A stretch of 64,000 nt of DNA from contig OX352762.1 of assembly GCA_947095585.1 (NCBI GenBank), positions 45,308,129-45,372,128 on the forward strand. The letters run 5' to 3'. Position 1 is the stretch's first letter. Every line of letters begins with the position of its first letter. Position numbers and translations under genes: made by a program. The notes under the pieces were generated by a model. It was not told the origin of the DNA. It made no database searches and was given only the letters and a program-made list of their open reading frames with translations. The DNA is from Nephrocerus scutellatus (lineage: Eukaryota; Arthropoda; Insecta; Diptera; Pipunculidae). Positions 63,969 to 64,000 of the stretch are shown in pieces.

Positions 63969-64000
63969 GATTTGAAGTGAATGTTTCGAACAATTTGTTG

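Overview
This is a repeat-dominated eukaryotic window. It is AT-rich, contains no bacterial operons, and holds insect-type transposable elements: errantivirus-like gypsy elements with env, BEL/Pao, a copia family with a half-tRNA primer site, pogo, Helitron and non-LTR elements. One splice-bounded homeobox exon is present. The set fits a higher dipteran, possibly a tephritid fruit fly. That is a judgement from element types, not a search. Almost every open reading frame is a decayed transposon domain; the only host coding sequence I recognise is the homeobox exon at 60022-60244.

Layout. 1-2.5 kb: decayed non-LTR element (minus). 3.07-25.83 kb: a head-to-tail array whose units consist of a ~350-bp leader, a ~91-bp AT-rich satellite block of variable length, a conserved tail, and an ~880-bp spacer holding the start of a gypsy gag gene (minus). 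I read this as four terminal repeats separated by three internal regions, i.e. a multi-LTR tandem of a gag-only element whose LTRs have filled with satellite. Later insertions sit in it: an internally deleted CsRn1-like gypsy element (8.8-11.0 kb), a pogo element present twice because the unit was duplicated (13.4-16.1 and 18.2-20.9 kb), and a second internally deleted gypsy element (22.6-25.3 kb).

25.8-30.3 kb: a 5' copia fragment with LTR and half-tRNA primer site, a minisatellite, a gag fragment and a 118-bp tandem repeat. 30.36-37.79 kb: a nearly complete gypsy/errantivirus (minus) with 315-bp LTRs that read as identical and a TATA target duplication; gag, protease, RT/RNase H, integrase and env are all recognisable but interrupted. 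It sits in the 3' LTR of an older BEL/Pao element (minus, about 37.8-45.0 kb) that also carries a non-LTR element in its gag gene and two copies of a short dispersed repeat. 45.4-51.0 kb: a second BEL/Pao element (plus) with LTRs, tRNA-Phe primer site and all domains in order, but many breaks.

51-58.2 kb: non-LTR fragments, a tRNA-derived SINE, a Helitron 3' end with helicase remains, minisatellites, and an errantivirus env pseudogene with a 3' LTR. 58.2-62.3 kb: a 5'-truncated non-LTR insertion with a 14-bp target duplication, a duplicated 180-bp segment, the homeobox exon, and a 967-bp inverted-repeat element. 62.4-64 kb: a second copia fragment (minus).

Overall the window looks like intronic or intergenic heterochromatin-like DNA next to, or inside, a paired-like homeobox gene.
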